From: Neonectria sp. B-13
Lineage: Eukaryota; Ascomycota; Sordariomycetes; Hypocreales; Nectriaceae
NCBI GenBank assembly: GCA_002682825.1
Contig: NOKP01000004.1
Span: 1,795,607 to 1,859,606, forward strand
Length of the DNA stretch: 64,000 nt
Direction: 5' to 3'
The notes under the pieces were generated by a model. The model saw only the letters and a list, made by a program, of their open reading frames with translations, searched no databases and had not been told where the DNA came from. This document shows, piece by piece, positions 1 to 11,129 of this stretch (positions within the stretch are counted from its first letter, which is position 1; every line of letters begins with the position of its first letter). The position numbers and the translations under genes are program-made.

Positions 1-1
1 C

Positions 2-802
2 CCGCCCACGTTTGAGGAGGGCGTCCTTGCCGAACATCAGCTCAAGCGCAAGACGATCCCTCGCAAAAAGGCCGTCTTTGATGACGACGAGGAAGGCGAA
101 CTAGATGACGGCCTGTTCCCCGTGGGCGGTCCCACTGCCCGCAACGTCATTGACGAGGAAAAGAAGCCAAAGAAGACGCGCAAGCGACGCCGCCGGAACG
201 GCGCCGTCGATGAGCTAGACGATGCGGCCCGGGAAGAGAAGTTGCGTAAGAAGCGTGAGCGAGATCGTAAAGATAAAGATCGTATCAAGTCATTGATAGA
301 TGTGCACGAGGGCGACGACGAGTTTAGCCCGGACCAGGACAAGGCCTTCTATGCCAGGGAACGCGAAATCGTCCTAAAGGCCTCCAATGCCGCGAAGGCT
401 GCGGTAGGTTTTCCCGACAAACTTGTCAAGACCGCCGCCAAACCGAAGAAGCGTGCGCCGGTGCTGGATGTCAGCTCCGACAGCTCCGACAGCCTCGGCA
501 GCCCCGACAGCTCCGACAGCTCCGAAGATGACGACGACGACGACCCCATGGACTTTGTGCGCAAAGTCATGGGCGACGCCGCAGACAATATCGAGGAGAC
601 TCTACTAGACGGCAGCGATGGCGAGGCCCGGAAGCGGCGGCGAGTGAGTGTGGAGGATGAGGATGTCGAGATGGGTGGCACGGGCAAGGAGACTGCTGCT
701 GTGGCGGAGCCTGTTGAGGACGATGAGGATCTGCCTGCGGTGATGGTGAGGCGGCCAAGAGGACGTAGCGGGTTTGTCATAGACAGTGATGATGATGAGT
801 AG
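2..802 (+). CDS. tof1: Tof1/Swi1 (Timeless-family) fork-protection protein, C-terminal part
   Basis: Partial gene: the frame is open from base 2 to a TAG stop... ending at 802, and the 5' part lies outside the window. The visible 266 residues are highly charged. They contain the acidic stretch before LFPVGGPTA, a Lys/Arg block (KKPKKTRKRRRR), a long basic helix rich in KKRERDRK, Asp/Ser runs (SSDSSDS, EDDDDDD) and the ending RRPRGRSGFVIDSDDDE. This layout, above all the final basic-then-acidic tail, is what I know from the C terminus of fungal topoisomerase 1-associated factor 1 (Tof1/Swi1). With Csm3 that protein stabilises paused replication forks in the nucleus. The conserved Timeless core is not visible, so the call rests on the tail alone. 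It is convergent with the BOR1 gene. Confidence 0.72.
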   Translation, partial: PPTFEEGVLAEHQLKRKTIPRKKAVFDDDEEGELDDGLFPVGGPTARNVIDEEKKPKKTRKRRRRNGAVDELDDAAREEKLRKKRERDRKDKDRIKSLIDVHEGDDEFSPDQDKAFYAREREIVLKASNAAKAAVGFPDKLVKTAAKPKKRAPVLDVSSDSSDSLGSPDSSDSSEDDDDDDPMDFVRKVMGDAADNIEETLLDGSDGEARKRRRVSVEDEDVEMGGTGKETAAVAEPVEDDEDLPAVMVRRPRGRSGFVIDSDDDE

Positions 803-1235
803 CAGAGCAGACTTGACCTAGGACGGTCCGGCGTTTTGCTTATCTTTGGCTGGATGATATTGGAGCATGGCTGGTTGCATGACTGGGTTAATTCATTACG
901 CATGATATCAGTTGGCAATGGCGTTAATTCTCTTTAATTTTCATCGTCTGTTTCTATGACAGCGTGTCTAGCTTTGCTGAGTCTCACTGACATCTCCATT
1001 TTGTGTCGTTTTGAATATGCTTCTTGTATCAATCATCCCCTTTATCCAAAAAAGAAAAGAAAAAAGGGGGCCATACAAGCTCACCATGCCCGTAAAACAT
1101 GTGTCGCTAAATAAATTGGTGCCAGCTCAGTTTGCAGATAGACATTACGACGGAGTCCAAGTCTGCAATCTATCTAGGAGCTGGATGCCCAGGAACTTGG
1201 GGTAGTTTTAACAATCCCTCCTTTCTGGAGAGGGT
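803..1235. other. Convergent intergenic region between tof1 and BOR1
   Basis: This 433-bp stretch is shared by the 3' ends of two convergent genes. It holds AT-richer sequence and an A-rich run near 1050-1065 that would suit 3' end formation. No coding or RNA gene is seen. Confidence 0.6.
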
Positions 1236-3474
1236 CTATGCGTCTAAGTGTCGTCGAGATATCCCCTCGACGCTCCTCCTCCGCGTCGCAGTGCTATGTC
1301 CGGACTGGACTTGCCCAAGCTCGGCCAGATCCTCCTGGCTCTTCCGCGGTGCACCAGGGTGAGCAAAGACGCTGTCACGATGGCCAGGGAGATGTCGTGA
1401 ATCGCGGCGAGAGGACGTGCCACTGGGTACGACCGAAGTCTCGTCGTTCGGGTCATCATCCTTGCCACCGCTCCAGGCACCACCGATGCCTTCCATGGTG
1501 AAGGGCGAGGCGGTGGGCTCGTCGAGAGCGGCAAGTTCCTCGTGGCTGAAGATACGGGGCAGGAGCAAGGCGCGTATGGGAATTAGGGCCATGATGAAGA
1601 CGGGGAAGCCGACGGCGGCGACTGTCTGGGTGATGGCGAAGGTGGCGCCGAAGCCGATCAGCTCAACGAGGACGAAGATCCAGATTGCGGCGCGGCGGCG
1701 GATCTGGCGCAACGGGGCGGCTGACGGAGTAAGAGCTTGATCGCGAGCGAGAAAGACAAGCTTGGCGGTGATTCCGTTGGCCTCGAGGGCCTGGACTCCC
1801 ATGATGAAGAAGAGGCCTGCGAGAACGCCGTGGGGGATGAGGTTGAGGACCACAAGAAGGGGGCCCGACATGGTGCCGAGCGTGAGCAGTCCCTGGGCCA
1901 AGTTGGAGACGCGCTGCTCGACTACATGGGTGGTCTCAAAGGAGTAATGGCCATCCTTTTCGTTGCCGTGCTCATCAACCTCCTTGACGGGCTTAGTGAC
2001 GCAAAGTGACTCGGTGTGAAAGGGGGCCTGGGGGATGAGACCGTTTGGGAAGGGTAAGCCGAGGATGCCAGCAACACCGGTGGTGAGGCCAAGGAGGAAG
2101 AGGTCCCAGTGGAATCCGGCCGGTTTTCTAAGCGGGAACTCGCTGCCCTGGGCGATGAGGGAGGAGACTGAGGGTTGTTAACCGAAAGGAACTCAGGGGT
2201 AATTAGATGGAGGATCACATACCATTGTGGTCAAACCAGAACAGAATCGTCAGGAGAACAGCAAAAGGTAGAGCCGTAAAGATCTCCCCCACACTCAAAT
2301 CCCAGAAGTTGACAAGCCAGTCACGGCCACTGGTAGGCAAGAAGGCGTCGCTAATGGGCAGCACGTCGAGGTCAACCTTTGCCATCCGCCCTATGTGAAC
2401 AAAGCCGGTGAAGAAGATGAGGGTGAGCGGGGTGCCGTAGTCCTTGAGAAAGACGCGGAACGGGTGACGGAAGAGGCTGCTGGTGCCGAGCTCGCCGCAG
2501 ACGTAGGCGACCATGAAAACGAGGAGGGCGGCGACGATGGAGAGGTAGAACGCAGAGTCGTCGGTGATGCGCTGGAGGACCTGGATGCCCTTCTGGAGGT
2601 AGATGAAGGCGACATAGAAGCCGAAGATGTCGCAGGGGAAGCGGGTGACCCATCGGAGCCAGTTGCACGAGTTGGTGATGGCGAGGATCCAGTGGAGGAT
2701 GAGAGACCATCTAGGTTAGTTGTCAGTCTTGGGTATGTATACGTGACAATCTCAGTGCAGGAGCAGAGAAGAAGAACGACAGGGAATGGGAGAGGAGAGA
2801 GACCGGGACCGGCGTGATTTGACTTACATGCCAATCCAACACATGAAGCCAATGTAGTTTACACCAGTAGGTTTCATTATGTCGTAGACGGTGCTGCACA
2901 AATTTAGTCAGCATCGACTAGCAGCTCGAACTCCGGGAACAAAGTATGGCCTACTAGTTAAAGACGGTGATGGGACCGGTCACACCGACAATGACGAGGG
3001 GCTGCGCGGAAAAGAGAGAGAAGACAACGGATCCGAGGACGGAAGCTAGGAGGACTTCGTTGACGCCGTAGTTGGAGCCCGTCTTCTGGAACATGTCTAG
3101 GGAGAAGGCTAGAGCAGGTAGGATGCTGAGAGAAGAGAGAAGAGTGAAAGAGAGAGTCAGTAATGGTTATGCCTTGGAGCTGGAAATTGGACAAGAATAG
3201 TGTAGTTCTCTATTCCATGTGTAGAGGACACTCACTTGGCAAAGTACATGTAAACCGTGGCCGGCACGACGCGATAGTCCCAGGCATCACGCCAATCGCT
3301 GACATAGTAAGGCGCCCTACGTCGGATATCATTGACCATGCCGCGGAAGAGGTGAATCTTCCACCAGGCATCCTCCCCTCGACGCTGGCATGGCGACGAC
3401 GAGGGCGAGGGCGAGGGCGAAGTTGGGGCCGCTGGGGGAGGTATCTTCTCCCGTCCAGCGGAGGAGGATTCCAT
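1236..3474 (-). CDS. BOR1: Bor1-like anion exporter (HCO3- transporter / SLC4 family)
   Basis: Five exons on the minus strand: 3236-3474, 2955-3125, 2828-2893, 2223-2710 and 1236-2167. They total 1896 nt (631 aa) and every intron has a GT donor and AG acceptor. The product is a multi-pass membrane protein of the HCO3- cotransporter/Bor1 family, expected to export borate (or related anions) at the plasma membrane. Family signatures are WWKIHLFRGMVNDIRRRAPYY at the N-terminal border, the segment GVTGPITVFNYTVYDIMKPT across intron 2-3, the conserved FTGFVHIGRM and FDHNVSSLIAQ region, GLPFPNGLIPQAPFHTESL, and PHGVLAGLFFIMGVQALEAN. The C-terminal ~90 residues are a hydrophilic Ser/Arg-rich tail. 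The ATG at 3474 is chosen because upstream in-frame codons offer only GTG. The intron 2168-2222 splits a Val codon after FDHN. Substrate is inferred from the family. Confidence 0.9.
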
Positions 3475-4592
3475 GAGGATCTGGCGGATGGAGGGGAAGA
3501 GTTGACGTGGTCGATTAGCTGTGGTTTGTGGTGGTTGTTGTGACACCGAGAAGTCGGCCCGCACGGTTGAGATAGAGAGAAAGAGTTGATGATGGCGGCG
3601 GCGGCGGTGGCGGAAGGGTGGATCCGGCCCGGCGTGGAACTATGACAACTCTATGATCTCTGCTTCGCCGCCACGACTAAACTAGAGATGTCAAGGAGAG
3701 AAGATGGTATAGAGAGAGGCCTTGTTCGAACTAAGAAGAAAAGGGCGCGAGAATCAAACGAGGCCGTTTGCGTTCTGGTCGTAGAGGAGTTGGTCCGGTT
3801 TCCTAGAGGCGAGGCCTAGTGGACAGACCTGGGGCGGGGGAAGATGGAGGAGGAGGAAGAGGATGGATAGATAGGGTTGGGAGGGGGGTAAATAATAGTC
3901 GGCGTCTCCCTCCTTGGCAGTCGAGGAAGCCAGAGAGGAAGTAAGTCAAAGACGAAAGAAAACAATGGCCCAAGCAACAAAGCACGCAGACGGTACAGTC
4001 GAGAGACGCATCAAGGTGCAACGCACAGACACAGACACAGACATAGACACAAACGCAGACGAAGACGAATCCGCAGCGAGGGCATGTAGTCTATACTATA
4101 TGTCCGGGGGGGGAGGGCACCTTTTGCCCCAAGACGGCATCCCGACACTTCTGCGGCCAATCCCAGGCCGCCAAAAAAAGACCAAACGAGATGGATTGGA
4201 CCCCCAAATCAGCGGATACAGCAGCATTGACTTTAGCTCGTCTTATTTCCGGGCCAGCGGACTGCAAGCCGACAAGCCTGCAGGGCTCTCATGGAGGTGG
4301 TGGAGGTGGTGGAGGAGGCACTTGTTGGAGCAATCAGACGGCAGCTAGAACGGCGGGGAGGATGGATAGTAGGTAGGCACAGTGCAGTACAGTACGCCTG
4401 GATGCTTGCCGACTTGGGTTCGTACTGTACGATGACGAGAAAGTGTGAATAGAGAGATGGAGCACCAGCGCAGTTCAACTAATCAGATCCTACTATCCAT
4501 TGCACTCCAGGACCAGGGTTTGCAGGACTGCCGACTGCGGAGCTCCTTCCAGTGAGGCCCAGCACACCACATCGACTGGATCATCTTCATCT

Positions 4593-4623
<31 letters not shown>

Positions 4624-6083
4624 CACCATCAGTAACTACTCCGTACGGACTAGCAGCCTCAGTTCGAGGCTACTGTACTGGTTGTGTACACGTACAGTGC
4701 ACTGGGTCAATGGAAGATTCCTGGCATTATGACATCAACGTGCCGCCTCCGGATTAGCATCCAAAGGCTTTCGCATATCCATCATCCATCCGCATCTCGA
4801 CTCTCAGTCCACACTCACACATTTGACACACTCTCATTCAGACCTCTCTCCCTCTCTCCTCTCATCTCCTCTGCTCGTCTATGCTCTTCTCTCGCGTGCT
4901 CTCCTCCATCCTTGCAGTTCCCCGCAGCTTTCCCCGACCACTGTACTGTCCCGTCACCGCTACTACACGCCACCAGCAAACACACATCAAATGCACGGAA
5001 CTTTTCCCATCCGCTCCCAAGCAAGCAAGCAAGCAACGAGGCCATCCACACCACACCACATCGAGCAAACCCATTCGTATGCAGCAGCACAGCACAGCAC
5101 ATGGTATCTCAGGCGTCACAGTGTTTTGACAATCTCCGCCAGAACGAACCACTGCGAATACTTCAACCTAATCCCAAGGCGGTGGGAAATAGACGCAGCC
5201 GCGCAAGGGAAACCCGCAATACCACCCACACGCAAAAAACAGGGTTCTCATTTACGGTAGTCGGGCTCCTCCACTTCTGACATATTGCGAACTAAAACCG
5301 CAAAGCACCCCTAAAAGTCTTTCGACTGAGGGAACTTTACTAGCCAATCAGCGGGCACAACTTAAATCAGTCAGCACTCCTCTTGACCCAGCGAGACCAT
5401 ACTGTAGGTTCAGTAGGCCAAGATGCCAAGACAATCGGGGAACTGTGCTTTTATTCTGTAGAATGTTTGATGATGACATCTAATTACTGTTCCCAGAGCA
5501 GGCTGGCTTTGCTGGGTTAATCTGCAATGGGGCTCATTTACCCTCAACCTCCGCTCCCCAAAACGTAGATCCTCCACTCCGGATACGGTTGACGAGTTGA
5601 TGGGGGGCATGATAACATTCACCTATACTGGACACCTCATCATCACATTAATCAAGTCATTCACATGTAGTTCAACTCCAGTTCCTTTACGGGGTTGTCC
5701 CCTCTTTTTTTTATAACCATTTTGACAAGATTTTACAATTCTATCCCCGTATAAAATACATGTTACACGGAAGCTTTCCCACCAGAGCTTCCGAGATGAT
5801 CTGCTGAAATACACTCGACGGAACCGAGTAGGTTTTAGGTAGAGTTGAGTGCCGCCGTGTGCTGCTGTGGCCTCGCCGAGCCAATTTCCCTTCTGCCACA
5901 TCTTGTCCTGGCTCGTCGGGGTGGCTATGCTCCATGCCCTGTCCAACGCCGCAGCCAATCCCTGCCCTGCCTCGAGTTCCCCAAGATCCATCTCCTACCT
6001 CCCCTCCTGTCTCCAAGGGCCCTAAGTAATAAGCCCTGGCCCACTTGACTGAGAATACGAATACATTCTCATCCTTGGGACCC
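3475..6083. other. Intergenic region upstream of BOR1 and downstream of the m-AAA protease gene
   Basis: About 2.6 kb without a supportable gene. The first few hundred bases carry the BOR1 promoter and leader. The rest contains simple-sequence tracts (an ACAGAC-like tract near 4022-4065, GGT/GGA near 4290-4320, the TCA-rich tract at 4581-4632, AAGC repeats near 5020-5035) and CT-rich DNA at 4840-4920. Sequence from about 5640 to 6083 is probably the 3' untranslated region of the protease gene. Open frames here overlap on both strands and show no family features. Confidence 0.55.
4581..4632. repeat. TCA/TCT microsatellite
   Basis: Roughly 50 bp of imperfect trinucleotide repeat (TCATCTTCATC going into TCATCATCACC units). 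It lies in intergenic DNA between BOR1 and the protease gene. Confidence 0.85.
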
Positions 6084-8829
6084 TTACCGTCGGCCAGCCT
6101 CATCCTGCAGGCTTCGGAAGGCCGGGGCGGGGGTTTGTGGCTCACTGGGGGGCGTGTCCGTCTCTTCCGGGAATGGCGGCGTGCTCGACTGCTTGCCTCC
6201 TCCGAAATACTTCTCAAAGTCCTCGTTGTCATCGAAAGGTCGCTTGCCGAGAATGCGGACCATGTCGTCTCGCACCAGCACCTCCTTCTTGAGCAACTCC
6301 TCCGCAATCAGGCCAACCTGCTCCTTCTTCTCTTTTAGGAGTTCCTTGCATCGCTGGTAGGCTTGATCAACGATTCGTGACACCTCCTGGTCAATTTGCT
6401 GAGCCGTCGACTCCGCGAACGGCTTCTGCATCCGGTTCGGGTCGTTCTCAAAGTGTATTGGTCCGACCTTCTCCGACATTCCCCATTGGGTTACCATGTT
6501 CCGTGCCATTTGCGAAACCTTCTTGAAGTCATCGCTGGCTCCTGTCGTCACAGTGGGGAAATGGAGCTCCTCAGACACACGACCACCCATCGTCATGGCC
6601 ATGCGGTCCATCAGCTGGTTCGTGTTCATCAGATAGGCGTCCTGCGGCAGGTATTGCGCATAGCCCAGAGCACCCTGGCCTCGGGGGATAATCGACACCT
6701 TCAGCAGAGGGTCTGCGTGCTCTAGGAACCAACCACAGATGGCGTGGCCAGCCTCATGGTACGCCACGGTCTTCTTCTCCAAGGGCTTGAGTACCAGCGA
6801 CTTGCGCTCCAGACCGCCAATCACTCGCTCGATCGCTTTCTCAAAGTGATCCATCTTGACGTCATCGGCATTGCCTCGAGCAGCTGTGTTTATTGTCAGT
6901 TATTTGATTCTTCATACCATAGTTAGTAGACTTACCAATCAGTGCGGCCTCGTTAACAACGTTGGCAATATCTGCTCCTGAAAAGCCCGGAGTCAAAGTG
7001 GCGAGTCGGCCGACGAGGAACTCGTGGTCCTCGTTGGTCACAATCTTGTTGAGGTACACCTTGAAGATCTCCTGTCGCCCCTTCATCGTCGGTCGGTCAA
7101 TGAAGATGTGTCGATCAAATCGTCCGGGTCGCATCAAGGCCTTGTCGAGCATATCGACTCGGTTAGTACCAGCCAAAACGACAACCTGCTCTCGTGTGTT
7201 GAATCCGTCCATTTCGGTAAGAATCTGGTTGAGAGTAGCCTCCCGCTCGTCGTTGCCACCAAAGCCCTTGCCGCTCTCTTGACGAGCTCGGCCGATGGCG
7301 TCGATTTCGTCAATGAAGATGATACAGGGTGCGTTTTTTCGGCCCTCGGCGAACAAGTCTCGCACTCGAGAAGGACCAACACCCACGAACATCTCGACGA
7401 ACTCGGAACCGCTCACACTGAAGAAGGGAACACCTGACTCGCCCGCCGTGGCCTTGGCAAGCAGTGTCTTACCAGTACCGGGAGGGCCAGCGAGAATCGC
7501 GCCTCGGGGAATCTTGGCTCCCAGCTTCTCAAACTTCTCAGGCTGCTTCAGGAAGCTGACAAACTCCATGATTTCCATCTTAGCCTCCTCTAGGCCAGCC
7601 ACATCTGAGAACTTGACTTTGACGGCACTCTCGGCGTTGAACTTCTTGGCTTTGCTCTTGCCGAAGTTGAACATTCCGCCACTTGCACCACCACGTCCAC
7701 CCATTGACCGTTGGGTCCAAAGAATTAGTCCAATAAACAGGAGTGTCGGGCCGAAGGCAAGGAGGAGGTTGCCGAAGGTGCCACCACCAGACTCGAAGCT
7801 GACGGGGATTCTCTCCGAAGGGGGGATACCAAGCTGGTCTTGAGCCTCTTCGAGCTTCCTCTCGAAAGACTCAACAGAGCCAATGGAGAATAGGTAAGTC
7901 TTCTTCTGGCCCGATTGGTCGGCGCCATTGGCCGATGCATGGAGTTCAACTCGGACCTGAGATCCGTTGATAACCACCAGCTTCTGTACGAGCCCCTTGT
8001 CGAGGAATGCCTTCCTCATCTCCTGCCAAGTAATCTCCTTCTCTGAGAAAGGGTTGGCGATGAGTTCCGCGATCCAAACAGTGACACCGATGGCGATACC
8101 GGTCTGGATTGCCTCCATCCAGCCGCTCCGCGCGTTCTTGGGTGGCTTGTCGCCCTGCTTGTTGGGGTCGGTCTCCTTTGATTTGACGTTGTCGGTTCCG
8201 TCCTTTGAAGGATCTTCTTGTTGCTTCTTGGCTTGGTCCTTGCCCTTGGTCTCATCATCCATTCGAAAAGACGAAAATGAGCCCTTTTGCTCCTCAAATT
8301 CCTCGAGCTCGACCATTCGCTCCGTAATCATATATATGCATCGCATGAGCCTTCCCTTGTCCAGGATTGTGAGCTTTCCTTCACCATTGCGCAACTTTGT
8401 AAGCAAGTCTCGGGTCTCGGGTGGTGCTCCCGTTACTTGCAACTTGCTCAAAATGTTCTTCGCCATGGGTCGGTGAGCCTCAGGGATCCTTCCAATGAAT
8501 TGCTCGAGGTGGGCGATCTCCTCCTTGGCCAGATGAATCCAGCCCTCAGGCAGAGGCGGTGGCTTTGATGCCTGGGCATTTTGTTTGCTCGAGGAATTGG
8601 CCTCATTGTTGGTGTTTTTGTCGTTATTCGGTCGTGGTTGTTCCGGAGGGGTGGGTTGAGAGGAGTACGCTCTCCGCGCCCGGATCGCAAATGCCGCCGA
8701 GTTCGTCGCAGGGATTGATCTTGTGAGGATAGACGGTCGTGCACATATGCGGAGCGCAGGCTGGGCTGACAGTCGCGCGACCCGCGCGAGCTGGCTCGAT
8801 TGTCGCAGATATCTCGACATGACGGGCAT
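6084..8829 (-). CDS. AFG3: Mitochondrial m-AAA protease subunit (Afg3/Yta12, FtsH family)
   Basis: Two exons, 6936-8829 and 6084-6883, split by one 52-nt intron ([11 protein letters not shown], donor GTAAGT). They give 897 aa. The Arg/Ser-rich N terminus starting [17 protein letters not shown] fits a mitochondrial presequence. Next come an acidic linker, a first membrane helix ([18 protein letters not shown]), an FtsH extracellular-type domain, and a second membrane helix ([17 protein letters not shown]). The AAA module has Walker A GPPGTGKT, Walker [12 protein letters not shown] and the second region of homology ending MRPGRFDR. The zinc-protease module has HEAGH. With both active sites intact it should be an ATP-dependent protease of the inner membrane facing the matrix, doing respiratory-complex assembly and quality control. 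AFG3 and YTA12 paralogues cannot be separated by eye. A second Met lies 3 residues after the first. Confidence 0.94.
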
Positions 8830-9581
8830 CCAAGCTTGCGCAAGTGCGGAACCACCGGAGTTGTGGAGGGCGGAGGTGGGCAGGCGCCCTGCTATATCAT
8901 GGGGGATCGCGGTTCAGGCCGAGACGGGTTTGCTGTTGGATTTCGAGTGGACGACGGTGGGATACAGCGAGACCTCAGTGTTCCTGGCTCCAATGGGGGG
9001 GGGGGAATTGTTGATGACACCACGATGTGGAAGCTTCTGGTGATGAGTCCATCGGCCTTGCTAGCTCGAAAATTGGGCGCTATCACGTGCCCTCGGAAGA
9101 CGACGGGGTTCCGCCAGGTGCCGGTTCAAGCCTGGTAGCGCGCGTCAGCCTGTAGGTGCCTGCGAATTAGGTGGTCTACGGATTTCATCCGTCCTAAATT
9201 GGGGATTTCGTCCTATGAAGGCAGTTTCGCGTTGGCCTATTGTTACTGAACTTCCTTGCACTTCCTTGCACTTCAATTATTCTTCTCAATACAGAAAGTC
9301 CTGACTCCCTTGGGAATTTCCCCTCGAGCTCGCTTAATTAGGGCGCTGTTCATCCATTGAGTCGATTTTCAATTTCGTCGCCGGAATCCGCCACCGAGAG
9401 AATTAACTCTCTCACCAGCGGCGACTTTCAAAGCGCACGCCTCACAGTCTTCATGGCATGACACTGACCTCACCACTCTATGACTCGTCAACGTAATTTT
9501 TTTAACTTGCAGTGACAACGAGTATCATACATATTTCTATGACATGAGTAATACACCTAGTTATGGGACGCCCACGTCTCA
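8830..9581. other. Promoter region of the m-AAA protease gene and 3' flank of MTQ1
   Basis: This 752-bp stretch has a poly-G run near 8995-9006, a direct repeat of CTTCCTTGCA at about 9251-9271 and no coding frame with family features. It should hold the protease gene promoter and the MTQ1 3' untranslated region. Confidence 0.5.
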
Positions 9582-10652
9582 CTACTCACTCGCCTTCTCC
9601 GAGCGCTGAATAAATATTGATCGTACGAGACCGCTTCCTTTCACCGGAACAGATTCGCTCCGGCCATTTTCTGTTGCCACTTCCACACAAGCCTCTTCAT
9701 TATCGCCGGCCTCTATATCCGGCCAGTCCCGCCAGACCTCAACGCGGCAAAAGTTGGAGACAGTGTGTTGGAAGTAAAGCTGCAAGACTCGGCGGGCTTG
9801 GCTCTCGTCCCCAATCTCAAAGAGGATAGCCTTCGGGTTTAAGATGGACGCGATGTCCAAAAGCCGAGAGTAAAATACATCCTCAGGACTGCATCCGACC
9901 GGACGAGACAAATGGTCGTCGGGAATCAGAGCCAGTCGTGGCTCATACTTGCGGACCGAGTATCCGAGTTGACCACGGCCGTGATTCCAAACATCCCGTG
10001 AAATGTAGGGAGGGTTCGAGACGAGGAGATCCCAACGAGAGGTCGTGAGCTGCTGGATGTCGCTGTCACTGAAAACGTCCGCCTTTGTAATCTCGAGGGA
10101 CTGTTGCCCACTTGGTTTACAGATGTTTCCAAGCTCAACGTTGTGATCAATGTTATCCTTCGCAAGCTGAACCGCTTGGGGAGATATATCGATGCCCCAT
10201 ACGTTCAGGTTTCTGACCAACCGATGCAAGGATGAGAATAGGAGGAGGGGGATGCAACCAGTGCCTGTGCAGAAGTCGATCAGATTAAGCCCGCGCTTGT
10301 TTTGATCAACCCGTGAACCCAGCACCCTTCCCGACTTGATTAGATCTACCAGATGACAAGTGTAGGCTTCGGTTTCCGGCCGCGGGATGAGAACACCAGG
10401 CCTGCACTTGACATCTAGTGCGCCAAATGGCTGCGAGCCTAGCACATACTGCAATGGTACACCCCTTCCCCTTTGCCGACATAGTTCCTCCAAGTGTTTG
10501 GACTTATGATGGGTGCCGGTCTCGTCAACATGCCTCTTTATCCATCGTAACTCATTGTGCGCCGATTCAAGATCCCGACAGGCAGGAAGGATTGTTGCGA
10601 GGTGAGGCGAATGTCGCTTAGCATGCCGGAATAGGGATGGTGGAAGGCGCGG
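9582..10652 (-). CDS. MTQ1: Mitochondrial release-factor glutamine methyltransferase (Mtq1/HemK/PrmC)
   Basis: Single open frame of 356 aa. It carries the HemK/PrmC N-terminal helical domain with GVPLQYVLGSQPFG and LIPRPETEAY. The SAM-binding motif is LIDFCTGTGCIPLLL, followed by GIDISPQAVQLAKDN and the signature NPPYIS that binds the substrate glutamine. The family methylates the GGQ glutamine of release factors. The basic start MPRLPPSLFRHAKRHSP suggests import into mitochondria, where the partner would be Mrf1. I chose the ATG at 10652 because of that presequence. The frame stays open to an in-frame ATG at 10790 (46 more residues), so a longer product is possible. The linker has an unusual number of inserted residues between RPETE and the SAM motif. 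The gene is divergent from RPB11. Confidence 0.88.
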   Translation of the reverse strand, partial: PRLPPSLFRHAKRHSPHLATILPACRDLESAHNELRWIKRHVDETGTHHKSKHLEELCRQRGRGVPLQYVLGSQPFGALDVKCRPGVLIPRPETEAYTCHLVDLIKSGRVLGSRVDQNKRGLNLIDFCTGTGCIPLLLFSSLHRLVRNLNVWGIDISPQAVQLAKDNIDHNVELGNICKPSGQQSLEITKADVFSDSDIQQLTTSRWDLLVSNPPYISRDVWNHGRGQLGYSVRKYEPRLALIPDDHLSRPVGCSPEDVFYSRLLDIASILNPKAILFEIGDESQARRVLQLYFQHTVSNFCRVEVWRDWPDIEAGDNEEACVEVATENGRSESVPVKGSGLVRSIFIQRSEKASE

Positions 10653-11129
10653 CATTGACCTCGGCTTGCATATTTTGAAGAGAAATGAGAAAGAATAGAT
10701 GCCGGCCGTCTTGTTGATTAATTCAGAGAGCGCTGGCTGGGTGGATAGGTAAGCAAGTACGCACCTAAGATGGCTGAGGCCGGGCTTCATCAATGGAGTG
10801 TCGGGGCAGCGACAGTGCTAGCAGATTTAACCGATCATTAACCTTTTGCCGTCTCGGGGGCCAGGCACATTGATGGCTCACAACCCTGGCGACCTATTCA
10901 TTCTGGATTCACTGCAGTTCTGTCAATGCCCGAGATCTGTCGCTTTCATCACGGGCTGTACCGTCTACTTTTTGGATTCTAGCTAAATAGCCTCCGCACA
11001 TCTCCTTACCGTCCGACTTTTGCTTCTTTTCTATCTTACGACCGCAACCTGGACAGTGACGGTCGAGTCACTTTGCCACACCATCGCCAACAAAGAAAAC
11101 ATCTAGGTTGAAGTCGTCAAACCGCCAAG
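10653..11129. promoter_or_regulatory. Divergent promoter between MTQ1 and RPB11
   Basis: A 477-bp intergenic region (340 bp if the longer MTQ1 start is used) from which both genes must be transcribed. A CT-rich segment at about 11000-11040 resembles the RPB11 leader. No TATA box is obvious. Confidence 0.45.

Noticed and set aside
2395..2817. 140-codon plus-strand frame inside BOR1
   Set aside because: Antisense shadow of BOR1 exons, produced by its GC-rich third positions.
9060..9145. GGTTCAAGCC motif resembling a tRNA B box
   Set aside because: No A box at the right distance and no cloverleaf can be folded around it.
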